DNA from: a virus
DNA length: 53,379 nt
Direction: 5' to 3' (one strand)
Virus record (IMG/VR): IMGVR_UViG_3300027801_000030
Coordinates: 1 to 53,379 of that record
Below are positions 15,165-23,979 of the stretch, piece after piece; the first letter of the stretch is position 1; each line of letters opens with the position of its first letter. The notes below the pieces were generated by a model. The model had not been told where the DNA came from. It made no database searches and saw only the letters and a list, made by a program, of their open reading frames with translations. The translations under genes were made by a program, and so were the position numbers.

Positions 15165-17984
15165 TTATGCAGTCGAACCAAGAGTATTTTGTACTCTGAT
15201 CGGTATGTAAATAAACTCGATTGCTTTGATAGGCTGTATAGCAATATCAATATGCAATTCGTTTCTATCAATCCTTTCAGCGGTGTTATTTGTAGTGTCA
15301 CAAACTGTAACAAAGTCAAATAAACCTCTTTGAGTAACAAGATTTGATAAGAATCTATCTACTATTGCTTTAGCATCTGCTCTTGTTGACGCATCGTTTG
15401 GTTCAAACAAGAATGGCTTAACCATATCGTCAAGTCTTTCTCTTATGTAAACAACTAAACGTGCAACGTTAACTCTGTCTAAAGCACTTACTGTAGGGCT
15501 TAAAGTCTTTTGTCCAAATACACTAATTCCTTTTCCAGGGAAGTTAGCAACTGGATTAACCTTATTAGTATATAAGGCGTCTCGTTGACCTTCGTTCAAT
15601 GAAACTGCTTTAAATGATCCTGTTTTTCTATCAACATAACCAGTTGAGGTAGCGTTACTAACAGCACCTCTTTGGAAACCAGCTGGGGCAAACCAAGGGA
15701 AAGCAACCTGATCGTTATACGCTAATGTGCGTAAAGCAATCGAACTAGAAGGAATAACAATGTTAGTTCCGTCTAAATTAGTTGACATACCATGTGGGTA
15801 GTAAACAGCCGCGTATGCTGATCCACTTACTAGTCCATCTTCACCGTTTGCTGTTGCAACTGCTGAGTTCTTAGCCCATGCTTGAGTTGAGGTTGAGTCA
15901 CTTGCTAATCCTAAAGGAGCGTCTGCAATAACAAATGCTGTTTCCTTACGATCAGTGTTTAATGTAATCATCTCATCTAAACATTCTGCGTATCCAGGAC
16001 ATGCAATTAGATTGAACCTATTTGTTTCATTTCTAATGTCTTGGTTTGCAGTTAGTGATGCCTGTAATGCTGTAACAACAGCACCCCTTTGTGCTTTTCT
16101 AAGCATTTTAGGTGAACCATCAGCAAAGTTACCACTGTTATCTTCCCATCTAGTGTTAGTTGTTGAATACTTCTTAACATTGCCACCTGATAAACGTTTG
16201 TTCCAACCTAATATACCTAAAGGATATAAAGCAGGATTAGGACAATCAGTGTCCATTGCAACGCCGGCGCCTTGTGTTATAGCAGATCTCATGTCAGCAA
16301 ATATAATTCCTGCTGATGATGTTTTGTCGATGTTCGAAACTAATACCCATCTAGAACCTGCCGCTAAAGCTGAGTTGTACTTGTAGATTTTAGGATAGCT
16401 TTCTAAATCGCTACTATCAATCCATAAGTCACCAGTTACAAGTGAACCTTTATCGCTTTGTACTGTTGGCTCTGTAGCCGCAATGTTTACATCAAATGCA
16501 TATGATTGCCACTTACTGTCAGAACCTTTATAAACAAAATCAATGTTTGTATTATCAACTAAGTTGTCATACCACAATGTATTATTTGCTAAAGTTCCTG
16601 TAGGTGCTGTTGCACTTGAAGTGAAACTCAAGTCTCCCCAGTTACTGTTAGTTTCTGACAGATTTAAATCTGCCGCATTAAAGCCTGAAACAGTACCAGC
16701 AACAATATTAATGTCTGTGCCTGCACTATTAACTAGTGTGACTTTACCAGAAACATTTGAACATGTTATTTTATCTGCCTGTGTATTTACAGCGTTAGCG
16801 CCACTCAAAGCTGAGTTAATCGCTTGTACCATATCATCAATACTTAGATTGCCATCTGAATCGCTATCAAAGTTATACATAGTTACATTAACATATCCAC
16901 TTGCGCCATTAACAGCAAATCTGTCGTTAATGTTAAGTTTAAGTGCAACAGAACCATTAACGTGGCCTGTATATGTTGTAGTTGTATCGGCAATTGCCGC
17001 AGAACTTGAGATAGTTAATGTAGATGCACCACTGTGCCTCTTAAGATTAACTACTGCTGTGTCTGAATTGTACTTGTACCATAAAGATCCAACTGCTGGA
17101 GCACCACTGTAATCAGTGTATGCTTCATGAGAATACTTTCTGTAAGAAGCAAGTTGTGTTGTCCATGCTTTAGTAGTTGAGCTATAAAGTTTTAAACCAA
17201 GAACTGAACCACTGTTCAATGTGTTAGTTTGTAAGTATAAATCACCTGCCGCTAATGATCCGCCGCCACTTTTAGTAGTTGGAACATTAGTATGTCTAGC
17301 AATTTGGAAGTCGCCACTTGTAGCTGAATCCCAACCTGAACTGCCAATCTCATGCCATGCACCTGAAACCTTTTCATAAAGTTTGATGTTTGCCATAGTA
17401 ACGCCAGCACTTGTTTGGTATACAACAGCATAATTGCCATTCACGCCAACACTAGCTTTAGGTGCCGGAGCGGCGCCTGAAGTTACTTGATCTTTATTTG
17501 GTGATAAAGTTGCTTTAATTGCCCATGCAGAACCAGACCATTCTTTAAGACCCCAAGTTGTTGCACTTGAGTCTAACCAGTATGAACCGTTTGATGGAGC
17601 CGCTGTTGGAGCCGTTGTTGAACCAGTAAGTTCTGACAAGTCAATATCAGCTCTAAGGACGTATGCTCTATTGGCAATTCCTAAGAAACTGTATGCCGCT
17701 TGTAAGCCATACTCGTTAAGTTCGTCTCCGTGTAAAGGTGTTGCCCCGCTTTTTCTAAAATCAGGGTTACCGTAGTTTGTAAGTAATTCTCTTTGGCTAT
17801 TGACTAAATATACGTTTCCAGTGTTTGCTTGAGTAGTATATGAAGCAGTTGTAGAACCATCCGGGGCGGTTTTATTTTCTGCTGTTGCAATAACAATAAG
17901 AGGTACTGTGCCTGTGCCAGCCGCCGCGTAAAAACTTTCGTCTGTTACGGTAATGCTAACTCCAGGTGAGGTTAATGTAGCCAT
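15165..17984 (-). CDS. gp18: Contractile tail sheath protein gp18 with large repeat insertion
   Basis: A 939-residue sheath protein, about 280 longer than T4 gp18. The N-terminus (MATLTSPGVSITVTDESF) and C-terminal third (GISVFGQKTL, RVNVARLVVYIRERLDD, RNELHIDIAIQPIKAIEFIYIPI) are classic sheath. Between about residues 115 and 560 lies an insertion with around five divergent copies of a G-x-LW/YL-x(n)-LK-x-W module (e.g. NGSYWLDSSATTWGLKEW, GDLYLQTN, GSLWYKYNSDT, NTLWYDN, GDLWIDSSD), which probably decorates the outside of the sheath. Inside it, DSDSDGNLSIDD at about residues 370-381 matches an EF-hand calcium loop. It has its own late promoter and terminator. Confidence 0.93.
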   Translation of the reverse strand: MATLTSPGVSITVTDESFYAAAGTGTVPLIVIATAENKTAPDGSTTASYTTQANTGNVYLVNSQRELLTNYGNPDFRKSGATPLHGDELNEYGLQAAYSFLGIANRAYVLRADIDLSELTGSTTAPTAAPSNGSYWLDSSATTWGLKEWSGSAWAIKATLSPNKDQVTSGAAPAPKASVGVNGNYAVVYQTSAGVTMANIKLYEKVSGAWHEIGSSGWDSATSGDFQIARHTNVPTTKSGGGSLAAGDLYLQTNTLNSGSVLGLKLYSSTTKAWTTQLASYRKYSHEAYTDYSGAPAVGSLWYKYNSDTAVVNLKRHSGASTLTISSSAAIADTTTTYTGHVNGSVALKLNINDRFAVNGASGYVNVTMYNFDSDSDGNLSIDDMVQAINSALSGANAVNTQADKITCSNVSGKVTLVNSAGTDINIVAGTVSGFNAADLNLSETNSNWGDLSFTSSATAPTGTLANNTLWYDNLVDNTNIDFVYKGSDSKWQSYAFDVNIAATEPTVQSDKGSLVTGDLWIDSSDLESYPKIYKYNSALAAGSRWVLVSNIDKTSSAGIIFADMRSAITQGAGVAMDTDCPNPALYPLGILGWNKRLSGGNVKKYSTTNTRWEDNSGNFADGSPKMLRKAQRGAVVTALQASLTANQDIRNETNRFNLIACPGYAECLDEMITLNTDRKETAFVIADAPLGLASDSTSTQAWAKNSAVATANGEDGLVSGSAYAAVYYPHGMSTNLDGTNIVIPSSSIALRTLAYNDQVAFPWFAPAGFQRGAVSNATSTGYVDRKTGSFKAVSLNEGQRDALYTNKVNPVANFPGKGISVFGQKTLSPTVSALDRVNVARLVVYIRERLDDMVKPFLFEPNDASTRADAKAIVDRFLSNLVTQRGLFDFVTVCDTTNNTAERIDRNELHIDIAIQPIKAIEFIYIPIRVQNTLGSTA

Positions 17985-18024
17985 ATTGTTCTCCCATTTA
18001 TATATAATTTGTTATGGATACATG

Positions 18025-18033
18025 TATTTATGA
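18025..18033 (-). promoter_or_regulatory. Late promoter TCATAAATA for gp18
   Basis: TCATAAATA on the minus strand, 40 bases before the gp18 ATG. A second candidate (TATAAATG) lies about 14-20 bases before the ATG; either could serve. Confidence 0.6.
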
Positions 18034-18104
18034 TAAATCAGATATTAGGCGGTATTATAGAATATTGGGTGTTGTAATAAAAGGGGTTCTAGATAAATAG
18101 ACCT

Positions 18105-18773
18105 TCACACACTATAAAGGCGTGTAGGCTGGTTATTATCCATATCTAGTCGAATTTTAGCAACTTGCTCAGTTAAATTGTCTAAAGTATCATTGTTGCT
18201 TATGATATAATCTACTGGATGACCAACCCAGTTCCATTCACTTTCGTGGACGCTTTTATAACGAGTTTGCATAATCTTTCTATTTACAGCATTTTCGTGT
18301 GCCGTTTTTGCAATGTCATACCAGTCTGGTAGCTCGCCACGTTGTACCCAAACAACAAAACCATTCATTGACTTAACTAATGATAGTTCATTGCGGAATC
18401 TTGCATCACTAACAACTACACAAGGTTGCTCAGTATGTCTCTTCCTCAGTCTATATTCTAAACTGTTAAGCCAAATGTCTTCATGAAAATGATTGCGGAG
18501 TACTTCTGTACCCATGAGTTGTAATGCTAGGCGGGGAGTAAAATTATCTATGTTTAATTTCTTAGTCCAATATAAGTCAGGTGTTTCTCTAAAGTCTCGG
18601 CTCTCAATTGTTTCGCCTGCTAACAAGTGTCTATCCCAACCAAAAATTGTTGAGCATAAATCTTTAAGAGGTGCGGCAAAACTGTCTTGTACGCAACCAT
18701 GATTCTCAACGAACATGTTTGCTACCGTGTCTTTTCCAGAACCTATAAAACCAACCAATCCAATAATGTTCAT
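18105..18773 (-). CDS. gp1: Deoxynucleoside monophosphate kinase gp1
   Basis: A 222-residue P-loop kinase that phosphorylates dNMPs to dNDPs to feed phage DNA synthesis. Walker A is GFIGSGKDT at residues 8-16; LQLMGTEVLRNHFHEDIWL and VVVSDARFRNEL are the family's substrate and lid segments. Length matches T4 gp1 (241). It lies between the neck gene gp13 and the sheath gene, within a late block, although it is a metabolic enzyme; no promoter of its own is visible, so it probably rides on the gp13 transcript. Confidence 0.88.
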   Translation of the reverse strand: MNIIGLVGFIGSGKDTVANMFVENHGCVQDSFAAPLKDLCSTIFGWDRHLLAGETIESRDFRETPDLYWTKKLNIDNFTPRLALQLMGTEVLRNHFHEDIWLNSLEYRLRKRHTEQPCVVVSDARFRNELSLVKSMNGFVVWVQRGELPDWYDIAKTAHENAVNRKIMQTRYKSVHESEWNWVGHPVDYIISNNDTLDNLTEQVAKIRLDMDNNQPTRLYSV

Positions 18774-18813
18774 ACTGTGCCCTGTTTATGTGTGCTAGTG
18801 ATAAAAATAAAAG

Positions 18814-19575
18814 TTAGCCTATTACAAATCCTAAAGGACTATTGCCTTCTTCCATGTTATGTACTGCCATGATAAGAGATTCCAATTCAGCCTGGCCTTC
18901 CTGTTTCATTGCTTCACCGTTTAACACAATGTTGCCGCCTGCTCCTGGAATACCACCCATATATTTACTTCTAGCTTCACCGAGTATTAATTTAGATTGT
19001 GCTAGTGCCCAATCAACTAACCATTTGCCTGCATAAATATCACCTAATAATGTTTTTTCAGGGATAAAGTTATGTACGCCGACTGCAACTTCTTCATCAG
19101 TTTTGATGTTTCGAAGTATTTGTAATACTTTTGTATTTCTATTCCAAAGAAAGTTATATTCACTACCGAATATACGTCCTATTGTTTCTTTGTATTGAGA
19201 GAATGAATCGAATGTTGCTAAACCACCGATTTGGCCTGCATTTAAAAGATACATATTGTTGAATGCTACATCAAATGGATCAAAGTTAGAACCGGTTCCG
19301 GAGTTAGTACCAACCCCTCTACGGTAAAGTCTCTGCACTTCAATAACTTCGTTTGGTAATGTATATTCTGTAACACCGGGTTGTGTTTGAATAAAAATTA
19401 CTGCTTCTTCTACTGCGCCTGAACTAAGTTGTCTATACTTATTTAAAGCTGAGTCAATAGCAATGTCGTAGTGGGCTCTGTCTAATTCCACATCAACGAT
19501 ATCGTCTGCTAACCTAAGTTGCAACTCTCGTACTAGGTCTTCCCTATTATTGTATCCTATTTGATTCTCTGGCAT
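18814..19575 (-). CDS. gp13: Neck protein gp13
   Basis: A 253-residue head-to-tail connector of the T4 gp13 type. Recognisable parts are the helical N-terminus (DLVRELQLRLADDIVDVEL), a TQPGVTEYTLPNEVIEVQRLYR strand pair, and YAGKWLVDWALAQSKLILGEAR with a Gly-rich IPGAGGN loop near the C-terminus. The start was set at MPENQIGY (19575) instead of a longer frame because this ATG stands exactly 5 nt after a TGATAAATA late promoter; no Shine-Dalgarno is present. The partner neck gene gp14 is on the opposite strand at 22446-23501. Confidence 0.88.
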   Translation of the reverse strand: MPENQIGYNNREDLVRELQLRLADDIVDVELDRAHYDIAIDSALNKYRQLSSGAVEEAVIFIQTQPGVTEYTLPNEVIEVQRLYRRGVGTNSGTGSNFDPFDVAFNNMYLLNAGQIGGLATFDSFSQYKETIGRIFGSEYNFLWNRNTKVLQILRNIKTDEEVAVGVHNFIPEKTLLGDIYAGKWLVDWALAQSKLILGEARSKYMGGIPGAGGNIVLNGEAMKQEGQAELESLIMAVHNMEEGNSPLGFVIG

Positions 19576-19580
19576 AACAC

Positions 19581-19589
19581 TATTTATCA
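19581..19589 (-). promoter_or_regulatory. Late promoter TGATAAATA, leaderless arrangement
   Basis: TGATAAATAGTGTTATG on the minus strand: box, 5 nt, gp13 start codon. The same 17 bases occur before gp14 at 22432-22448. Confidence 0.78.
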
Positions 19590-19610
19590 CATTTTAGTGA
19601 GTGTTGGTAT

Positions 19611-20765
19611 TTAAAATGACTTTAATATTATCATGTGTTCATTAAATCTACCATTCATTTTGGTGTCTGTAGTTTTAATTTCTTTAAAGTTCTTGTTACA
19701 TGCCGTCTTGGCTCCTGCGAACATTTTAATTTGTTCTTTAGGCTTTCTAAGGGTTTTTTGTACACTTGTCTGTTCACAATAACCGTGAATTGTGGTGCCT
19801 TTAATTGTTATGCCGCCACCTTCTCGTTTCATGCTCTTAGGATCAGGATGTGTAGATTTGTACACTCCTATCTTTCTAGTTTTAGTATTATATGTCCAAC
19901 ATTCGTTACAATAAACAATTTCTGTAGGTGTAATACTTACTAATCCTAACTCTGGAAAATTAATCTTATACTTTAACTTATCAACTATCTTCTCTTTAGA
20001 CCGTGCTTTAGGCTTACGAGCTTTGCGTGTAGTCGCTTTTGTTTTAATAATAGTATCACAAGCCGTATTAATTGCTTCGTGGTACCCTACATACGCTTTA
20101 CGCATTTTAAGATCAAAGTTACTATATGCTTCTTTCAGGTCTTCGTCTTTCCACTCAAGCACTTCTAAAGATTCTTGATAACAATTTGCAAACTCATCTT
20201 TAATAATTTTAGCATGTGGGCCTTTTACTTCTGGCTGGTACGCAATCATCATTGTGTAAGGATCAAAGTCTTTTATTGATTTCTTATTTTCCACTAACTC
20301 ATCTAGAAAGTATTCCATTTCCCCACATAGCTCTGCTACTTGGTCTTTCATACGTTCTTGTATGCTAATTACTCTCTTTGGCTTTTCATCTGTTTTTGCG
20401 GATTTCTCTTCGACAACTTTTTTACCTTGGCTAATCCATTCAGTTTTTCGCTTCTCAACATGCACAAGGGTTGAGTCTGGTATAAAACCTAATTTTTCCC
20501 AAGAATAAAATGTAGTACTAGTTGCGCCAAAGGCGTAATCAGGACATTTAAGTATTGTCTGAATGTCTGCAGGATCCCAACCAGATTTATTTTTAACCCA
20601 TTCTCTTGTTAAAATAATCTTTTCTTTGTCCTTGATCTCTGTTCGCACAAAGTACTGAACATCCTGGTATGCTTTTACCATTGCATCCTGGTCTGTTATG
20701 CCTGCAAATTTCGTCCAGTCTGGTTCAGGCGTGAAGTATACGTTCTTTGCTTTACGTTTTGCCAT
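19611..20765 (-). CDS. Conserved phage protein of unknown function (early)
   Basis: A 384-residue basic protein. Starts MAKRKAKNVYFTPEPDW; AGGAA lies 9-13 bases before the ATG. The N-terminal 300 residues are largely helical and lysine-rich; near the C-terminus there are YCNECWTYNTKTRKIGVY, HGYCEQTS and KTACNKNF, four cysteines that could bind a metal and recall a small zinc-finger domain. It is transcribed from a sigma70-type promoter with a palindromic operator candidate, so it is an early gene surrounded by late structural genes. Possibly nucleic-acid binding, given the charge and cysteines; family not recognised. Confidence 0.75.
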   Translation of the reverse strand: MAKRKAKNVYFTPEPDWTKFAGITDQDAMVKAYQDVQYFVRTEIKDKEKIILTREWVKNKSGWDPADIQTILKCPDYAFGATSTTFYSWEKLGFIPDSTLVHVEKRKTEWISQGKKVVEEKSAKTDEKPKRVISIQERMKDQVAELCGEMEYFLDELVENKKSIKDFDPYTMMIAYQPEVKGPHAKIIKDEFANCYQESLEVLEWKDEDLKEAYSNFDLKMRKAYVGYHEAINTACDTIIKTKATTRKARKPKARSKEKIVDKLKYKINFPELGLVSITPTEIVYCNECWTYNTKTRKIGVYKSTHPDPKSMKREGGGITIKGTTIHGYCEQTSVQKTLRKPKEQIKMFAGAKTACNKNFKEIKTTDTKMNGRFNEHMIILKSF

Positions 20766-20790
20766 GTTTATAGAGTTCCTTAGTGAAGCG

Positions 20791-20805
20791 ATATGTTAAA
20801 CATAT
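20791..20805. promoter_or_regulatory. 15-bp palindrome overlapping the -10 box (operator candidate)
   Basis: ATATGTTAAACATAT is a perfect palindrome around its central base and overlaps the -10 hexamer of the early promoter at 20802-20829. The placement suits a repressor site. Confidence 0.45.
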
Positions 20806-20829
20806 TAACACATCTTTTAATGCTGTCAA
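20802..20829 (-). promoter_or_regulatory. Sigma70-type early promoter for 19611-20765
   Basis: TTGACA, 16 bases, TAATAT on the minus strand. The -35 is perfect, the -10 matches 4 of 6. Same 16-base spacing as the other early promoters here. Confidence 0.65.
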
Positions 20830-20856
20830 CTACTATATATAAAAATGATGCAAAAA

Positions 20857-21813
20857 TTACGTGATTATATTGGTAATATTCTTAAATTCGGCGTTTTTGC
20901 TATGAATGTCCTTCCAAATAGCAACTGTCCGATCTAGTCCCTCATCAAGAGAAACTTTCGGTTGCCAACCTAACTTTTCTGTGATTTTTGCATTAGAACT
21001 ATTCAGTATAAATATCTCACCTGGACGTTCTGGCTTCTTGTCCCAATGAACTTTTCCTTCCCAGCCAACCTTCTTAGCAATGAGGTCAACATAGTCTGAA
21101 ATCCTTATTGCATTGTCTGGTCCTAAGCAAAATATCTCGCCAGCACATTTTTCTGGATTACGGATAACTGCCTCCCAGGCATCAAGTAAGTCTTCAATGA
21201 AAATGAAGTTACGATATGGCTTACCATAGCCTAAGAATATTTCCTCTGGATTATCTAGCATCTGCCAAATAATTTGTTCTGTTACAAAAAAGTTATTGTC
21301 TTTTCTACCGTATGCATTAGTTTGCCTAATAGCAGTGAACGGTAATCCTAAACTTCTGTGTGCATACTCTAAGTATTTTTCACAGCCATATTTTGCAACG
21401 GCATATGGTGCATTTGGATTAGGTTGTGTGTTTTCAGTAAACGCAAAAATATCTTCTGGGGTATCAGTACCATCTCTGATTACATCACTGATTGGTTGCC
21501 AACCATAAACTTCCATTGTACTTGCAAACACAAAGTTTTGTAAGTTTGGTAAGGTTGCGGCGGCTTCAATTAAGTTTACAGTACCTACATAGTTTACTTC
21601 TGAGAAAACTATTTGTTCATAAAAACTATCTTCTACTTCTGTTCTTGCCGCTAAGTGGACAATAATCTCTGGATTAAACTCATGTAGTTGTGCTTTCACC
21701 TGTGCATGATCTCTTAAATCATATTCAAGAAACCCTAGTTCATGGTCGTTTTGTAAACGTTCAACCATATGTGATCCAATAAATCCGTCGTGCCCTGTTA
21801 TAAAAATTCTCAT
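20857..21813 (-). CDS. NAD-dependent sugar epimerase/dehydratase
   Basis: A 318-residue extended short-chain dehydrogenase acting on nucleotide sugars. The Rossmann motif is GHDGFIG at residues 7-13, followed by the Asp-Leu-Arg of YDLRD. The catalytic set is Ser98-Thr99 in FVFASTMEVYG and Tyr137-x3-Lys141 in PYAVAKYG. The C-terminus (EKLGWQPKVSLDEGLDRTVAIW) is typical of UDP-glucose 4-epimerase and GDP-mannose dehydratase relatives; the exact sugar cannot be set. AGGAA precedes the ATG; it follows the methyltransferase gene by 7 bases. Together with that gene and the distant glycosyltransferase-like gene (36960-38459) it suggests glycan modification by the phage. Confidence 0.88.
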   Translation of the reverse strand: MRIFITGHDGFIGSHMVERLQNDHELGFLEYDLRDHAQVKAQLHEFNPEIIVHLAARTEVEDSFYEQIVFSEVNYVGTVNLIEAAATLPNLQNFVFASTMEVYGWQPISDVIRDGTDTPEDIFAFTENTQPNPNAPYAVAKYGCEKYLEYAHRSLGLPFTAIRQTNAYGRKDNNFFVTEQIIWQMLDNPEEIFLGYGKPYRNFIFIEDLLDAWEAVIRNPEKCAGEIFCLGPDNAIRISDYVDLIAKKVGWEGKVHWDKKPERPGEIFILNSSNAKITEKLGWQPKVSLDEGLDRTVAIWKDIHSKNAEFKNITNIIT

Positions 21814-21820
21814 GTATTTC

Positions 21821-22390
21821 CTATGTTTTAGTTACCCACCAAGAAGAATATGCTTCATCAGTAGTGTGTAAGGTTAAGTTTTCTCGTTCTATAAATTCTG
21901 TTACTGCTGGAATAACACCAAACTCTTCAATGTGACTCCTCGCTATGTAGTCGTGTCCTGCTAGTATGCCGCCAACTTTAACTTTTGGATACCACGCATT
22001 AATTTCAGATTTAACAGACTCGTATTTGTGATCACTGTCTAAATAAACAAAGTCTATTGTGTTATCAGCAAACGTAGGTGCATAGTTGGTGCCCATTTCT
22101 CTTATTATCTTGCTGTTAGTATGACTTAATTCAGTGTTAAATGTTTTAAAGGTTTTCATGACTCTATTGTATAATTCCTCTAAGCTTCGGTTATTTTGAA
22201 ACTCGAGTAGATTAGGTTTATCGGTATATCCTTCGTATATGTCATACGGGTCTACACCATAAAACGTAGTAGGTTGAAGGTTTTTAATTATAGATCTACT
22301 ATAAGAACCTCGCCACACTCCTATTTCAAGTGCAATGTTTATATCGCCTAATTGGTGCTTGATTGTTGTTAGCAGTTGTTCTCTATCCAT
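21821..22390 (-). CDS. Class I SAM-dependent methyltransferase
   Basis: A 189-residue protein of the Methyltransf_24 type: motif I IALEIGVWRGSYSRSI (about residues 17-32), FYGVDPYDIY with the SAM-ribose acidic residue, IDFVYLDSDHKYESV and the KVKVGGILAGHDY strand. This family is common in sugar and natural-product clusters, and the next gene is a sugar epimerase, so a sugar or lipid O-methylation is likely. The ATG lies exactly 5 nt after a GAATAAATA late promoter with no Shine-Dalgarno. Confidence 0.82.
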   Translation of the reverse strand: MDREQLLTTIKHQLGDINIALEIGVWRGSYSRSIIKNLQPTTFYGVDPYDIYEGYTDKPNLLEFQNNRSLEELYNRVMKTFKTFNTELSHTNSKIIREMGTNYAPTFADNTIDFVYLDSDHKYESVKSEINAWYPKVKVGGILAGHDYIARSHIEEFGVIPAVTEFIERENLTLHTTDEAYSSWWVTKT

Positions 22391-22395
22391 ACGTC

Positions 22396-22404
22396 TATTT
22401 ATTC
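22396..22404 (-). promoter_or_regulatory. Late promoter GAATAAATA, leaderless, divergent pair
   Basis: GAATAAATA-GACGT-ATG on the minus strand. It lies back to back with the plus-strand promoter at 22432-22440. Confidence 0.68.
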
Positions 22405-22431
22405 GATACTAATTCGAGTTGCCGTAAGTTC

Positions 22432-22440
22432 TGATAAATA
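22432..22440 (+). promoter_or_regulatory. Late promoter TGATAAATA, leaderless, start of plus-strand operon
   Basis: TGATAAATAGTGTTATG on the plus strand, 5 nt before the gp14 start. It is the only plus-strand promoter seen and probably drives all genes to 27322. Confidence 0.78.
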
Positions 22441-22445
22441 GTGTT

Positions 22446-23501
22446 ATGGGAAAGTTAAAACTATGGAATCCGACTAAGACCAATGACTATAAATTTTTTG
22501 ATAGGGTAGTTGGCGAACATCTCCACGCTGGTGGAACAGGCATTCATGTACACAAATACATGGGTATCCAAGACGTGGGTGCTTCTACAGACCCAACAAG
22601 ACCAAGTACAGACGGTGTAACGTCTGATATATTTATTCAAGACTTACTATTTCTAGAAAACAGAGATAGAAAGTACAGCGAGGATATATTCGAAATGATA
22701 GGTTCTTACCAGTTACAAGAAAGTGACGGGTTCGACTTAACACAATTTGGAGCATTCCTGGCTAACGACACAGTATTCATTAACTTCCACATTGACACAA
22801 TGATGGACACTATAGGCAGAAAATTGATGCCTGGTGATGTATTAGAGCTTCCGCATCTCAGAGATGATGCGTTATTAGGCAGTGACGAAGCTATTAATAG
22901 ATACTATGTTGTACAAGAAGGTGCAAGGCCTGCCGAGGGTTTCGATCCACGTTGGTGGCCTCACTTGTGGAGAGTTAAGTGTGGACCAATAACAGATTCT
23001 CAAGAATACAGAGATATACTCGGTACTGGAGAAGATGAAGGTGACTTACGAAATCTACTCAGCAAGTATCAAGATGAAATTATTATTAATGATGCACTAT
23101 TAGAACAAGCAGAAAATGATGTAGCACAAGACAGCCGAATGTATCAAACTGGTCACTTATATGTTGACCCTAAATCACCAGATAAAGCATACCTCGAACC
23201 AAGTGATGGGTCAGCACCAAACGGATTAAGCCTTGTAGGTAGTGGCGCATCGTTCCCAACTTCAGGTACAAGTGATGGTGATTTTTACTTGCGTACAGAT
23301 TTTTCTCCCCATAGATTGTTTCAAAAGAAAGGAACTAGATGGGTTAAATATGCCGATGACAACAAACGCACATGGGCAACTGCTAATAAAACATTAGCAT
23401 CGTTTATAAATAACGACACTTATACTATTAACAGTGACGGTGAAACTGTTAAAGAAAAAACAAATCTAAGTCAGGTGGTAGCACCTCGTACAGACACATA
23501 G
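22446..23501 (+). CDS. gp14: Neck protein gp14
   Basis: A 351-residue neck protein matching T4-like gp14, which with gp13 closes the filled head and takes the tail. Signature stretches are FFDRVVGEHLHAGGTGIHVHKY, DLLFLENRDRKYSEDIF, FHIDTMMDTIGRKLMPGDVLELPH and WWPHLWRVKCGPITDSQEY. The C-terminal ~100 residues are a Gly/Ser/Asp-rich extension (SGASFPTSGTSDGDFYLRTDFSPHRLF) that resembles the small G-D-x-YL modules seen in the sheath insertion. Leaderless arrangement; first gene of the plus-strand operon, opposite in strand to gp13. Confidence 0.88.
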   Translation: MGKLKLWNPTKTNDYKFFDRVVGEHLHAGGTGIHVHKYMGIQDVGASTDPTRPSTDGVTSDIFIQDLLFLENRDRKYSEDIFEMIGSYQLQESDGFDLTQFGAFLANDTVFINFHIDTMMDTIGRKLMPGDVLELPHLRDDALLGSDEAINRYYVVQEGARPAEGFDPRWWPHLWRVKCGPITDSQEYRDILGTGEDEGDLRNLLSKYQDEIIINDALLEQAENDVAQDSRMYQTGHLYVDPKSPDKAYLEPSDGSAPNGLSLVGSGASFPTSGTSDGDFYLRTDFSPHRLFQKKGTRWVKYADDNKRTWATANKTLASFINNDTYTINSDGETVKEKTNLSQVVAPRTDT

Positions 23502-23510
23502 GAGTAGTAA

Positions 23511-23978
23511 ATGTTTGGTTTAGGAAAAGAACAAATGGACAGAGACTCAGTTTTTGAGCAACTAAAAATAGACGAAGGAGTAGTAAATGAAATTTACCTC
23601 GATCATCTCGGCTATCCAACTTTTGGCGTGGGCCATCTCGTATTGGAAAGTGACGAAGAATTTGGAGCCGAAGTGGGTACTCCAGTCTCAGAGGATAGAA
23701 CAAAAGAATGTTTTGAAAAAGACCTCGATACAGCAATCTCAGAATGTGTTGCTTTATACGGAGAAGGGTTTACTGACTGGCCTGGCGTTGCCCAGGAAGT
23801 CTTGGTTAATATGATGTTTAACATGGGTCGTGGAAGACTTGGTGGATTTAAAAACTTTAGAAAAGCTCTCGAAGAGCAAGATTGGAAACAAGCAGGAATA
23901 GAAGGCAGAGATAGTAAATGGTATAGGCAAGTTACTAAAAGAGCTGAAAGACTAATGGAACGTTTAGAACAGGTATAG
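23511..23978 (+). CDS. T4-type lysozyme, GH24 endolysin
   Basis: A 155-residue muramidase that cuts the glycan strands of peptidoglycan. The T4 lysozyme catalytic triad is in place: Glu22 in KIDEGVV, Asp31 in IYLDHLG and Thr37 in GYPTFGVGHLV. The C-terminal part (VLVNMMFNMGRGRLGGFKNF, then WYRQVTKRAERLMERL) is also family-typical. GGAG lies 6 nt upstream of the ATG, within the gene gap of 9 bases. No signal peptide, so it needs a holin or another exit route; candidate partners are the small membrane proteins at 41759-42378. A virion-associated lysozyme cannot be excluded. Confidence 0.9.
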   Translation: MFGLGKEQMDRDSVFEQLKIDEGVVNEIYLDHLGYPTFGVGHLVLESDEEFGAEVGTPVSEDRTKECFEKDLDTAISECVALYGEGFTDWPGVAQEVLVNMMFNMGRGRLGGFKNFRKALEEQDWKQAGIEGRDSKWYRQVTKRAERLMERLEQV

Positions 23979-23979
23979 T

